Shown here: piece after piece, positions 1 through 9,148 of the stretch | Numbering within the stretch: the stretch's first letter is position 1 | Layout of the letters: each line of letters starts with the position of its first letter | From: Streptomyces avidinii | Lineage (GTDB): Bacteria > Actinomycetota > Actinomycetes > Streptomycetales > Streptomycetaceae | Length of the DNA stretch: 64,000 nt | Direction of reading: 5' to 3' | Assembly (NCBI RefSeq): GCF_014650695.1 | Contig: NZ_BMVL01000006.1 | Location: 248,001 to 312,000, forward strand | The notes under the pieces: generated by a model | The model's database searches: none | Seen by the model: only the letters and a program-made list of their open reading frames with translations | What the model was told of the DNA's origin: nothing | Program-made: the position numbers and the translations under genes

Positions 1-33
1 GACAGCCCCGGACGGGCCGGGCCCGGCCGCTCC

Positions 34-558
34 TCAGTGCGTCGGTCGCTGCGGAGTGCTGGCCGTGCCCGAGGCGCGGCCGCTGAGTTCGGCGTCGAGG
101 GTCCGCTGGGCCGTCCGCATCGACTCGGCGTACTTCGGCTCGGCCATGCGCCGCCAGGCCTCGTCCGGCGCGACCTCCTCGACCCGGCTCACCACCCACC
201 AGATGTTGCCGAACGGGTCCCTCACCCGGCCCCCGCGGTCGCCCCACGCACTGTCGTCCGCCTCGGTGACCACCCTTGCTCCGTGGGCGACGGCGGCGGC
301 CATCGCCGCGTCCGCGTCGGGTACGTAGACCCGCAGCATGGACGGCGTGGCCGGCCAGTCGAGCCGCCGGTCGAAGGCCAGCACGACCGTGTCGCCGACC
401 CGGATCTCGCCGTGGCCGATGCTGCCGTCCTCGACCGACACCCGTGCGATCTCCTCGCCGTCGAACGCCGCGGTGATGAAGTCGAGCAGCGCGCCCGTGT
501 CGTCGGTGACGACCCACGGCGCGACGCTCGTGTAGCCCTCGGGGGCAAAGTGGTCCAT
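34..558 (-). CDS. VOC/glyoxalase-superfamily protein
   Basis: A 174-aa soluble protein of the vicinal-oxygen-chelate superfamily (PhnB/glyoxalase-like). It starts with a beta strand (APWVVTD, residues 13-19), contains a GHGEIRVGDTVVLAFD stretch near 48-63, and ends the fold with DPFGNIWWV at 114-122, the typical closing strand of bleomycin-resistance-like VOC proteins. The canonical metal-binding triad is not evident, so enzymatic activity is uncertain and a binding or resistance role is possible. The C-terminal 40 residues are Ser/Thr-rich and probably disordered. It stands alone, divergent from the dioxygenase pseudogene. The substrate cannot be inferred. Confidence 0.85.
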   Translation of the reverse strand: MDHFAPEGYTSVAPWVVTDDTGALLDFITAAFDGEEIARVSVEDGSIGHGEIRVGDTVVLAFDRRLDWPATPSMLRVYVPDADAAMAAAVAHGARVVTEADDSAWGDRGGRVRDPFGNIWWVVSRVEEVAPDEAWRRMAEPKYAESMRTAQRTLDAELSGRASGTASTPQRPTH

Positions 559-761
559 CGGCCTCGTCCCATCTCTTCTGTCCTGTCGCTTCGCGTGACA
601 TCACCACCGTAGGCATCAATGAGGTCAGCATCCGTCCTACTTGGGGCGCGGATCCGTGACGTGTCGGTGATGGCCCGGACGCCTCGCGTCCGGCACGGTG
701 GGCGCGGTCGGTGGCCGTCGCGTCCCGTGCGGCGGTCGTTCAGCGCGCGGGAGAGATTCGT

Positions 762-1471
762 ATGACCGAGAACGGCAGTTCCCCGACCAGCCGCCGCGCG
801 CTCCTGCTGGCCGCCGGGTCGGTCGGGGTCGCGGCGCTGACGGCGGCCTGCTCCGGCCCGGCCGGGACCCTCGGGGCGGCGGGGCAGCCGTCCGCGTCCT
901 CATCGTCCCTCTCGCCCTCGCCCGGCGGCAGCACCCCCGCCTGCGTGCTCGCCGTGAAGGCGGGCGCCGGCCCGTACTACCTCGACCTGGACCGGGTCCG
1001 GTCGGACATCACGGAGGCCGCGAAGGCGTGCCGTTCCGTCTGGACCTGACCGTGGTGCGGGTGTCGGCGGGCTGCCGGCCGGTCGCGGACGCCGCCGTCG
1101 ACGTCTGGCACGCCGACCCCTCGGGCGCCTACTCGACCGGCGGGGCCTCGTTCCTGCGCGGCACGCAGGTCACGGACGGCTCCGGCCGCAGTACCTTCCG
1201 CACGATCGTGCCCGGCTGGTACGCCGGGCTCGCACCGCACATCCACTTCAAGGTGCGTCCCGACCGCCGGACCGGGACGACCTCGCAGTTCTTCTTCCCC
1301 GAGCCCCTCCTGCTGCAGGTGTACGCGCGCCCTCCGTACGCCGAGCGCCGCGCGCCGAAGCACCCCAACGCCCGTGACGACCGGTACCGCGCCTCCGGGG
1401 CCGCGATGACGCTGGCGCCCGTCCCCGACGGCGACGGCTACCGCGCCGCGTACACCGTGGGGATCGCCTGA
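762..1471 (+). pseudogene. Intradiol (catechol-type) dioxygenase, frameshifted
   Basis: The 5' part from ATG 762 encodes a Tat-like signal (SRRALLLAAGSVG) with a lipobox-like TAACS, then the family motif GPYYLDLDRVRSDITE. Immediately after that Glu codon (1014-1016) the frame runs into a TGA at 1047-1049. The homologous continuation (EGVPFRLDLTV, then AAVDVWHADPSGAYS, and HIHFKVRP with the iron-ligand-type histidines) lies one base earlier and runs to TGA 1469-1471. One extra G at 1014-1017 would restore a normal secreted dioxygenase-fold protein of about 235 aa. Either a true single-base deletion or a sequencing error fits. Two-part reading is clear; loss of function is inferred. Confidence 0.85.
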
Positions 1472-1490
1472 ACGGCGGGTCGCTCGAACG

Positions 1491-2012
1491 TCAGAGTGCG
1501 AGGCCCTCGATGAGTTCGGCGCCCGGGAGCTCCGCGAACAGCTTGCCGGGAGCAATGAACTTGCCGCGGCGGCGTCCGCTGCCGACGAGTACGTACGGCA
1601 TGTCGGCGACCGCCGCGTCCACCAGGAGCGGCCAATCGGCCGGCAGGCCGATCGGCGTGATGCCCCCGTACTCCATGCCCGTCAGCTCCACGGCCGTCTC
1701 CATCGGCGCGAAGGACACCTTGCGCGCGCCCAGGTGGCGCCGAACGGCGCCGTTGACGTCGATCCGGCCGGCGGAGGGCACGAGGCAGGCCGCGAGGGTG
1801 ACCTCGCCGCCGCGTTTGGCGGCCACCACCACGCAGTTCGCCGACTGCCCGAGCAGTTCCTGCCCGTAGTGCGCGACGAAGGCACCGGTGTCGGCGATCG
1901 CCGGGTCGGTGTCCACGTGGAGGATCTGCTCGGCGGGCACGTCACCCGTCCAGCCGCGGACCGCTTCGGCCACGGGCGGGGTGAGTTCCGCGAGACAGTC
2001 GGGAGCCGGCAC
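1491..2012 (-). CDS. YbaK/EbsC-type aminoacyl-tRNA deacylase, 5' end probably truncated
   Basis: The sequence AEQILHVDTDPAIADTGAFV, SANCVVVAAKRGG, RRHLGARKVSFAP and GGITPIGLPADWPLLVD is typical of the YbaK/ProX family, which hydrolyses mis-acylated tRNAs; here it is an actinobacterial stand-alone form. The first plausible start is GTG 2010-2012 (173 aa), but no ribosome-binding site precedes it and the usual N-terminal seven to ten residues are missing. The codons before it belong in another frame to a glycolipid-binding gene remnant, so the start was probably removed by a deletion. Expression is therefore doubtful although the fold is nearly complete. Confidence 0.7.
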   Translation of the reverse strand: MPAPDCLAELTPPVAEAVRGWTGDVPAEQILHVDTDPAIADTGAFVAHYGQELLGQSANCVVVAAKRGGEVTLAACLVPSAGRIDVNGAVRRHLGARKVSFAPMETAVELTGMEYGGITPIGLPADWPLLVDAAVADMPYVLVGSGRRRGKFIAPGKLFAELPGAELIEGLAL

Positions 2013-2019
2013 CTGATGC

Positions 2020-2325
2020 GCGCGCCGGGTCCGTCGTGCGCCAGCGGGGTGTACGTCTGCCGGTTCGCGCTGACCCCCAGGTCGGGTACCGAGACCCAGG
2101 CCATGAGGAACTCGTGCGGACCTCCGCCGGGCGTTCGGTGCAGGTCGCGGCGCAGCACCGGCATGGTGTTCGTGAGCGGGCACAGCCCGAGGTCGCAGTC
2201 GAGAGCGCCGTCGAGGTCGGGGCGGTGCGCACCGTCGAGGGTCCAGCGGCCCCCGTCGTTGCGCGGGTCGAGTACCCCCTGCCGGGGAGGACTTCCCAGG
2301 TCCGGACGAGGCTGTGGGTGATCAT
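2020..2325 (-). pseudogene. Remnant of a glycolipid-binding (DUF1089-type) protein
   Basis: In one minus-strand frame about 2035-2280 encodes DGGRWTLDGAHRPDLDGALD, then LTNTMPVLRRDL and VSVPDLGVSANRQTYTPL. This is the hallmark central region of the putative glycolipid-binding family: a Trp strand, a DLDG turn, TNT-P and a QTY/RYTPL end. The preceding segment (SLVRTWEVLPGRG) is in a different frame and is cut off by a TAG just before 2325, so the N-terminal part of about 60 residues is gone. The C-terminal strand breaks off near 2035 where the YbaK gene begins. About half of a normal protein of some 190 aa remains. Confidence 0.6.
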
Positions 2326-2356
2326 GGAGACAGCCTAGGGCGGTCGCTCCGCCTGG

Positions 2357-4918
2357 TCAGCCCACCTGGATTCCGATGACGCAGGTGTCGTCGTCCGTGT
2401 CGGAGCGGCTCTCGGCGAGGAGCCGGTCCAGCTGCCGGTCCAGGTCCCCCGCGCATGCGGCCGCCGTGTGCACGAGGTGGCCGAGGGAGTCCTGCACCGA
2501 GGAGTCCCGCCGCTCCACCAGCCCGTCCGTGAACATCAGTACGGTGTCCTCCGGCTCGAGGTGCACCTCCCGTTCGGCGTACGTCACCTCGGGCAGCGCG
2601 CCGAGCAGCAGGCCCTCGATCAGTGGGAAGGCCTCGGCCTCGCCGCCGCGGACGAGTACGGGCGGCAGGTGCCCGGCGCGCGCCCATCGCATCACCCGGG
2701 TGCTGGGGTCGAAGATCCCGCAGACCGCGGTGGCCGTCACGTGCTTGGCGAGGTGGTGGGTGACCGTGTTGAGCCAGGACAGCAGTTGGGCGGGGCCCGC
2801 TCCGGTCACGGCGAGGCCGCGCAGGGCGTTGCGGAGGACGACCATGCCGGTGGCGGCCTCGATGCCGTGGCCGGCGACATCGCCCACGGACAGCATGATC
2901 AGACCGGAGGGCAGGACCACGGTGTCGTACCAGTCGCCGCCGACGAGCGACTCGGTCTCCGCGGGCCGGTAGCGGACGGCGACGCGCAGGCCGGGGGCCG
3001 TGATGGCCGGCGGGGTCGGGGGCATGATGGCGTGCTGGAGTTGCAGGGCGAGGCGGTTGCGTTCGGCGGACTCGGCCTCGCTGTGGGCCAGTTGGTCGCG
3101 GGTCGCGGCCAGGGCGACCTCGGTCCAGTGCTGCGCGGAGATGTCCTGGTAGGCGCCGCGGACGGCGTGCAGTCGCTGGTCGGCGTCGAGGACGGGCTCG
3201 GCGACGACGCGGATGTGCCGGGTGATCCCGTCGGACCTGCGCAGGCGCAGGTTGACGGAGGCCGGACGGCGGTAGCGCAGCACGGCGCGCAGGAAGCGGC
3301 CGAGGGCGGCGGAGTCGTCGGGGTGGGCGTAGCCGGGGAGTTCCCGCAGCCGTACGGGCTGAGCCGTGGTCGGCAGGCCGTGGAGCGCGTACAGCTGCGC
3401 GTTCCAGGTGGTCTCCCCGGTGACGAGGTTCTCCTCGAAGCCGCCGATCCGGCCCAGGCGCTGGGCGTGCTGGAGGAGATCGGCGAGGCGCGCCGTCTCG
3501 TCCTCGACGCGCCAGATCAGCAGGACGGCCGCGCCGTGCCGGCTGACGCTGATGTCCGCGACCGAGGTGAGGGGGATCTGGTCGACGAGCGCGGTCAGGC
3601 TCATGCGGCGGGCGCGGAAGGGCTCGCCCGTCGCGTGGACCCGCTCGACGATGTCGAACAGTCCTCGCTCGCCGGCGGCCATCGGGTAGGCCTCCAGCAG
3701 CAGCGCGCCGTTGACGTCGCTGCGCTGGCGCCCGGCGGGATCGACGAACCTGCTGCTGGCGTGGCGGATGCGGAAGTCGGTCAGCCGGCCCTCGGGATCG
3801 AGGACCGGGGTGAGGACCACGGCGGGGTCGTGCAGGCCCTCGGCGAGGTCGACGAGCTCCGCGACGTCCGGGAGCACGGCTTCGAGGGAGCCGGGGTCGC
3901 CCGGGGCTGCGGCGTCCATGGTGCGGGCGCACAGTTCGGCGAGGGCCTCCACCTGGCGCTCGATCTGCGGGGGTTGCGGGGCAAGGGGCTGGGGCCAGCA
4001 GATCTCCAGGACTCCGTGGATGCGTCCGCCGGTCCCGGCGGGTACGGCCATCCGTCCGCCGTCGGGCCACTGGAGGTGGCCGATCGAGGGAAGCCCGACG
4101 CGGTTCAGCCGGGCGAGCGCGACCAGGCGGCGCTCCCGCAGGGCGCGGCGGGCGACGGTGGAGACGCCGGGGGGTACGTGCCGCCAGCGCGCGGCTTCGC
4201 CGGGCCCGAACCCGGCGTGTCCGGCCAGGGCCAGCGAGCCGTCGGGGGACGCGCTCCACACGGCAACGGCGACCGCCCCCAGGGGGCCCAGGGCGTTCGT
4301 CAGGAGGGACTCGGCCACCGCCTGGGTGTCGTCGGCGGCGGCCAGCACCCCGCTCTCGGCGGTGCGCAGTCGTACCGCGAGTGTGGTGGACCGCTCGGCC
4401 GGTTCGGCGGGTTCGGCCGGTGCCGGTGCGGCGGTGCGCTCGACGAACTCTGCGGCGACCTCGCTGACGTGGTCGCGCGAGGCCTGGTTGACGATGTCGG
4501 CGGCAAGTTCGAGCGGGGCGAGCCCGGTTTCGCGCGACAACTCGTCGAGCTGGCGGGCCGCCGCCGCGGGGGTGCAGTTCAGCTGTCCGATCAGGATGCC
4601 CTTGGCCAGTTCGACCAGGGCCCTGCCGTCCGCGGCGGCGTGTGCCTCCCGCACCTCGCGGCGCAGGCGTTCGACAGTGGCGACCAGGCGCCCCAGGGGT
4701 GTGGGGGCCTGGTTCGGGATGGCGTTGCGGGGCTCCGCGGCCACCGCTCCCGGCAGCCGCGCATCGTCGTGCTGCTGTGCGTCGGGGGTACTCACCGTGC
4801 TGCCGGCTCCTTGTCGGGGCGGTCTCGGCCCTGCGGGACGGGCCGTCGGGGGCACGCCCTGGTCGGACGGAACGGATGGGACGGACGGTACGGACGGCGG
4901 ATACGGGGCGGCGGTCAT
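2357..4918 (-). CDS. ANTAR-GAF-PAS-PAS-PP2C (SpoIIE-type) serine phosphatase
   Basis: An 853-aa cytoplasmic regulator. After a Pro-rich, SVP-repeated N-terminus come an ANTAR-like RNA-binding helical domain (about 85-145, with ALVELAKGILIGQLNCTPAAA), a GAF-like domain (about 180-330), two PAS-like domains (about 345-610) and a SpoIIE/RsbU-type PP2C phosphatase (about 630-853). Metal-binding motifs are visible: GGDWYDT (Asp near 662), SVGDVAGHG, MFTDGLVERRD and DDDTCV. Known family members dephosphorylate STAS anti-sigma antagonists, and several STAS proteins are encoded nearby. Its ATG overlaps the kinase stop by ATGA (4915-4918), so it is translationally coupled downstream of the kinase. An ANTAR fused to a PP2C is unusual and suggests a direct RNA contact (inference). 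Confidence 0.88.
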   Translation of the reverse strand: MTAAPYPPSVPSVPSVPSDQGVPPTARPAGPRPPRQGAGSTVSTPDAQQHDDARLPGAVAAEPRNAIPNQAPTPLGRLVATVERLRREVREAHAAADGRALVELAKGILIGQLNCTPAAAARQLDELSRETGLAPLELAADIVNQASRDHVSEVAAEFVERTAAPAPAEPAEPAERSTTLAVRLRTAESGVLAAADDTQAVAESLLTNALGPLGAVAVAVWSASPDGSLALAGHAGFGPGEAARWRHVPPGVSTVARRALRERRLVALARLNRVGLPSIGHLQWPDGGRMAVPAGTGGRIHGVLEICWPQPLAPQPPQIERQVEALAELCARTMDAAAPGDPGSLEAVLPDVAELVDLAEGLHDPAVVLTPVLDPEGRLTDFRIRHASSRFVDPAGRQRSDVNGALLLEAYPMAAGERGLFDIVERVHATGEPFRARRMSLTALVDQIPLTSVADISVSRHGAAVLLIWRVEDETARLADLLQHAQRLGRIGGFEENLVTGETTWNAQLYALHGLPTTAQPVRLRELPGYAHPDDSAALGRFLRAVLRYRRPASVNLRLRRSDGITRHIRVVAEPVLDADQRLHAVRGAYQDISAQHWTEVALAATRDQLAHSEAESAERNRLALQLQHAIMPPTPPAITAPGLRVAVRYRPAETESLVGGDWYDTVVLPSGLIMLSVGDVAGHGIEAATGMVVLRNALRGLAVTGAGPAQLLSWLNTVTHHLAKHVTATAVCGIFDPSTRVMRWARAGHLPPVLVRGGEAEAFPLIEGLLLGALPEVTYAEREVHLEPEDTVLMFTDGLVERRDSSVQDSLGHLVHTAAACAGDLDRQLDRLLAESRSDTDDDTCVIGIQVG

Positions 4919-7900
4919 CCGGTGAGCCAGTGCCGGACGCGGGCGATGAGGTCGTCGGCGTCGACGGGCTTGGTGACGTAGTCGCTGGCTCCTGCGGCGA
5001 GGCTCTTCTCCCGGTCCCCCGGCATGGCCTTCGCGGTGACCGCGATGATGGGCAGCCCCGAGTAGGCCGGCATCCGCCGGATCTCGGCGGTCGCCGCATA
5101 GCCGTCCAGTTCCGGCATCATCACGTCCATCAGGATCAGGTCGACGCCGTCGTTGCGGGTGAGGGTCTCGATGCCCTTGCGGCCGTCCTCGGCGTGCAGG
5201 ACACGGACCCCGTGCAGTTCCAGCACGCCGCTGAGGGCGTACAGGTTGCGCGCGTCGTCGTCGACGACCAGCACGGTGCGTCCGGCCAGGTCGTCGTCGA
5301 GCACCGGGGCGGTCTGCCGGCGCTCACTCTCCTCGTGGACGAGGGGCAGTACGTCCCCCGGCCGGTCGGCGGACAGGTGCAGCACGATGCGTTCGCGGAG
5401 CTCGTCCAGGCTCGACAGCAGTTCCAGCCGGCGCGACGCGGCCCGTTCCCGCAGCGCCCGCTCCTGCCCGTTCTTCAGGCGGGGGTTGTTGTGCGCGAGG
5501 ACCGGGAGGGAGGCGAGCGCCGGATCCCCGTCGAGCGCGTCGAGGAAGCGCAGGGCCTCGCCGTCGGGCATGTCGAGTTCGAGGACGACGCAGTGGAAGG
5601 AGTCCGACGCCAGGGCGGCGGCGGCTTCCCGCGAGCTCGTGGCGTTGACCACCTGGATGCCCTCGCGGTGGTCCCCGGGCGGCTGGTGGCCGGGGGCGAA
5701 GTCCCGGTCGGCGCTCTCGGCGACGAGGGAGAGCAGCCCGTTGGGGCGTTCCTCGATCACCAGGAGGCGGCGGGCCTGCCGCTGCGGCGGAACGAGGACG
5801 GCCGGGCCCTGGCCGCCCGCCGGTGCGGGAGCGCGGCCCGCGGCGGCGTGCCGGGTCGCCGCGGGGGCGTCGGCGAGGGGTTCCTCCTCGTAGTCCGCCC
5901 GGCTGACCGGCAGGTAGAGGGTGAAGGTGCTGCCCTGGCCCGGAGTGCTCTCCGCGGTGACGGCGCCGCCGAGGAGCTGGGCGATCTCCCGGCTGATGGA
6001 GAGTCCGAGCCCGGTGCCGCCGTACTTGCGGCTGGTGGTCCCGTCGGCCTGCTGGAAGGCGCCGAAGACGGACTCCAGCTGCTGCTCGGGGATGCCGATG
6101 CCGGTGTCCCGTACCCGGAAGGCCAGCATGGGCGCGCGGCCGGGGAGTCCGGCGGGCACCTCGGGGGCCGTGGCGGGTTCGACCCGCAGCTCCACGCCGC
6201 CGCGCTCGGTGAACTTGACCGCGTTGGACAGCAGGTTGCGCAGGATCTGGCGCAGCCGCGCGTCGTCGGTGAGCAGGTCGGCCGGGGCGTCCGGGGCGGT
6301 GGTGACGGTGAAGTCGAGGCTCTTCTGGGTGGTCAGCGGGCGGAAGGTGGCGTCGACGTACTCCAGGAGCTGCGGCAGGTGCACCCGCTCGGGGTTGACG
6401 TCCATCTTGCCCGCCTCGACCTTCGAGAGGTCGAGGATGTCGTTGATCAGCTGCAGCAGGTCCGAGCCCGCCGAGTGGATGATGCCCGCGTACTCGACCT
6501 GCTTCGGGGAGAGGTTGCGGGTCGGGTTCTGGGCCAGCAGCTGGGCGAGGATGAGCAGGCTGTTGAGCGGGGTCCGCAGCTCGTGGCTCATGTTGGCCAG
6601 GAACTCGGACTTGTAGGTGGAGGCCCGCGACAACTGCTGGGCGCGGTCCTCCAGTTCCTGCCGGGCCTGTTCGATCTCCAGGTTCTTGGCCTCGATGTCG
6701 CTGTTCTGGCTGGCGAGGAGGGCCGCCTTCTCCTCCAGTTCAGCATTGGAGCGCTGCAGTTCCACCTGCTGGACCTGGAGTTCCTCCGAGCGGGCCTGGA
6801 GTTCCCCGGTCAGCCTCTGGGACTCCTCCAGGAGTTCGTCGGTGCGGGCGTTGGCGACGATGGTGTTGACGTTGACGCCGATGGTCTCCATCAACTGGCC
6901 GAGGAAGTCCCGGTGCACGGGGGTGAAGGCGGAGAAGGAGGCGAGCTCGATCACGCCGAGGACCTGGTCCTCCACCACGATCGGCAGGATGATCAGGCTG
7001 CCCGGGGTGGTGTGGCCCAGGCCCGAGGAGATCACGTAGTCGCCGGGGACCCGGTCGGTGGCGATGATCCGGTGGCTGCGCGCGGCCTGCCCGACCAGGG
7101 ACTCGCCGAGGGCGAAGCCGACGCCCAGGGCGGTGCCCGCGGGGCGGCCGTAGGAGCCGACCAGGGTGAGGACGGTGCCCTGGGGGCCGTCCTCGGCGAG
7201 GTAGAAGGCGCCGTACTGGGCCGCGACCAGCGGGGTCAGTTCGTCCATGACGAGCTCGGCGACGACCGCGAGATCCCGGTGGCCCTGCATCAGGCCCGAG
7301 ATGCGCGCCAGGTTTGACTTGAGCCAGTCCTGCTCCTGGTTGGCCCGGGTGCTCTCGCGCAGCGAGCCGACCATGGAGTTGATGTTGTCCTTGAGTTCGG
7401 CGACCTCGCCCGAGGCGTCGACGGTGATCGAACGGGTCAGGTCGCCCTCGGCGACCGCGCTGGCGACCTCGGCGATGGCCCGTACCTGACGGGTCAGGTT
7501 GCCGGCCAGCTCGTTGACGTTCTCGGTCAGGCGCTTCCACGTGCCGGAGACGCCCTCGACCTCGGCCTGGCCGCCGAGCCGGCCCTCGCTGCCGACCTCG
7601 CGGGCGACCCGGGTGACTTCGGCGGCGAAGGCGGAGAGCTGGTCGACCATCGTGTTGATGGTGGTCTTGAGTTCCAGGATCTCCCCGCGGGCGTCCACGT
7701 CGATCTTCTTGGACAGGTCGCCGTTGGCGACGGCCGTCGTGACGAGGGCGATGTTGCGGACCTGGCCGGTGAGATTGTTCGCCATGGAGTTGACGTTGTC
7801 GGTGAGGTCCTTCCAGGTTCCCGCGACGTTGGGTACCTGGGCCTGGCCGCCGAGCCGGCCCTCGGTGCCGACCTCCCGGGCCACCCGCGTCACCTCGTCG

Positions 7901-8943
7901 GCGAACGCGGACAGCGTGTCGACCATCGTGTTGATCACGCCGGCCAGCGCGGCGACCTCGCCCTTCGCCTCCACCATGATCTTCTGCGAGAGGTCGCCCC
8001 GGGCGACGGCGGTGGCGACCTGGGCGATGGAGCGCACCTGGCCGGTCAGGTTGGAGGCCATGACGTTGACGTTGTCGGTGAGGTCCTTCCAGGTGCCGGA
8101 GACCCCTCGGACGGTGGCCTGGCCGCCCAGGTTGCCCTCGGTGCCGACCTCGCGGGCCACCCGCGTCACCTCGTCGGCGAAGGCGGAGAGCTGGTCGACC
8201 ATCGTGTTGATGGTCTCCTTCAGCTCCAGGATCTCCCCGCGGGCGTCCACCCGGATCTTCTGCGTCAGATCGCCCTGGGCCACCGCGGTGGTGACCTCCG
8301 CGATCGACCGCACCTGGGCGGTCAGGTTGTCGGCCATGACGTTGACCGACTCCGTCAGGTCCTTCCAGGTGCCGGAGACGCCCTTGACGTCCGCCTGGCC
8401 GCCGAGCCGGCCCTCGGTGCCGACCTCCCGGGCCACCCGCGTCACCTCCCCGGCGAAGGCGGAGAGCTGGTCGACCATCGTGTTGATGGTCTCCTTCAGC
8501 TCCAGGATCTCTCCGCGCGCGGTCACGTTGATCTTCTGCGAGAGATCGCCCTTGGCCACGGCCGTCGCGACCTGGGCGATGGAACGCACCTGGGCCGTGA
8601 GGTTTCCGGCCATGAAATTGACCGAATCCGTGAGGTCCAGCCAGGCGCCGCCGACTCCCGGTACGTCCGCCTGCCCGCCGAGCGTTCCCTCGGTGCCCAC
8701 CTCGCGGGCCACCCGCGTCACCTCGGACGTGAACAGCGACAGCTGGTCGGCCATCCCGTTGAAGACCGTGGCGATCTCGCCGAGCAGGCCGTCCGCCGTG
8801 TCGGGCAGCCGGGTGCGGAAGTCCCCGTCCCGCACGGCCGTCAGGCCGGCCAGGAGCTGGCGCAGTTCCGATTCGCCGATCCTGTCCTCGCCGGGAAGCG
8901 CGGGTGTGCTGCCCAGTGCCTCGGAACCCGACCGCTCAGCCAT
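4915..8943 (-). CDS. Soluble hybrid sensor histidine kinase with a HAMP-repeat array
   Basis: A 1342-aa protein without a transmembrane segment. Residues 75 to about 535 are five near-identical 92-residue HAMP-type repeats, each with VTRVAREVG and AVA-GDLS. Then follow a GAF domain (about 560-720), a coiled coil (about 725-775), HisKA with phospho-acceptor His787 in MSHELRTPLNS, HATPase (N-box Asn907; DTGIGIP; GTGLGLSIS), a degenerate receiver-like segment (LELDMPDGEA) and a C-terminal receiver with Asp1273 in LILMDVMMPELDG. The layout recalls fungal group III osmosensing kinases and large actinobacterial hybrid kinases. It probably integrates cytoplasmic or osmotic signals. The downstream gene is the coupled PP2C phosphatase. 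No separate output regulator is adjacent. Confidence 0.92.
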   Translation of the reverse strand: MAERSGSEALGSTPALPGEDRIGESELRQLLAGLTAVRDGDFRTRLPDTADGLLGEIATVFNGMADQLSLFTSEVTRVAREVGTEGTLGGQADVPGVGGAWLDLTDSVNFMAGNLTAQVRSIAQVATAVAKGDLSQKINVTARGEILELKETINTMVDQLSAFAGEVTRVAREVGTEGRLGGQADVKGVSGTWKDLTESVNVMADNLTAQVRSIAEVTTAVAQGDLTQKIRVDARGEILELKETINTMVDQLSAFADEVTRVAREVGTEGNLGGQATVRGVSGTWKDLTDNVNVMASNLTGQVRSIAQVATAVARGDLSQKIMVEAKGEVAALAGVINTMVDTLSAFADEVTRVAREVGTEGRLGGQAQVPNVAGTWKDLTDNVNSMANNLTGQVRNIALVTTAVANGDLSKKIDVDARGEILELKTTINTMVDQLSAFAAEVTRVAREVGSEGRLGGQAEVEGVSGTWKRLTENVNELAGNLTRQVRAIAEVASAVAEGDLTRSITVDASGEVAELKDNINSMVGSLRESTRANQEQDWLKSNLARISGLMQGHRDLAVVAELVMDELTPLVAAQYGAFYLAEDGPQGTVLTLVGSYGRPAGTALGVGFALGESLVGQAARSHRIIATDRVPGDYVISSGLGHTTPGSLIILPIVVEDQVLGVIELASFSAFTPVHRDFLGQLMETIGVNVNTIVANARTDELLEESQRLTGELQARSEELQVQQVELQRSNAELEEKAALLASQNSDIEAKNLEIEQARQELEDRAQQLSRASTYKSEFLANMSHELRTPLNSLLILAQLLAQNPTRNLSPKQVEYAGIIHSAGSDLLQLINDILDLSKVEAGKMDVNPERVHLPQLLEYVDATFRPLTTQKSLDFTVTTAPDAPADLLTDDARLRQILRNLLSNAVKFTERGGVELRVEPATAPEVPAGLPGRAPMLAFRVRDTGIGIPEQQLESVFGAFQQADGTTSRKYGGTGLGLSISREIAQLLGGAVTAESTPGQGSTFTLYLPVSRADYEEEPLADAPAATRHAAAGRAPAPAGGQGPAVLVPPQRQARRLLVIEERPNGLLSLVAESADRDFAPGHQPPGDHREGIQVVNATSSREAAAALASDSFHCVVLELDMPDGEALRFLDALDGDPALASLPVLAHNNPRLKNGQERALRERAASRRLELLSSLDELRERIVLHLSADRPGDVLPLVHEESERRQTAPVLDDDLAGRTVLVVDDDARNLYALSGVLELHGVRVLHAEDGRKGIETLTRNDGVDLILMDVMMPELDGYAATAEIRRMPAYSGLPIIAVTAKAMPGDREKSLAAGASDYVTKPVDADDLIARVRHWLTG

Positions 8944-9009
8944 CTGCCAACCTCACTCTAGACAACGACCGTGCCGGCGCACGGGACAGGACACGGCAGG
9001 GGGACGCAC

Positions 9010-9038
9010 CGGATCCCCCGGACCGGCCGGGGGATCCG
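9010..9038. terminator. Perfect 12-bp hairpin between divergent genes
   Basis: Arms CGGATCCCCCGG (9010-9021) and CCGGGGGATCCG (9027-9038) pair perfectly around a 5-nt loop and are followed on the plus strand by TCTTT. It lies 67 bp upstream of the kinase start, where an ordinary gene-end terminator is not expected. It could be an attenuator in the kinase leader, an insulator, or a dimeric operator. Confidence 0.5.
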
Positions 9039-9148
9039 TCTTTCGCCGTACAACCAGTGGAGAAGGCTATCGCCGACCCGGGCAGGTCCGATCACCTGAT
9101 CCCCGGTCAATCGGAAGCCGTGCGTACGCACACCGTCGCGGAACCGGC

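Noticed and set aside
2468..4981. Very long open frames opposite the phosphatase and kinase genes
   Set aside because: They are antisense shadows of high-G+C coding sequence, with composition-driven residues and no domain features; the minus-strand frames carry full catalytic motifs.
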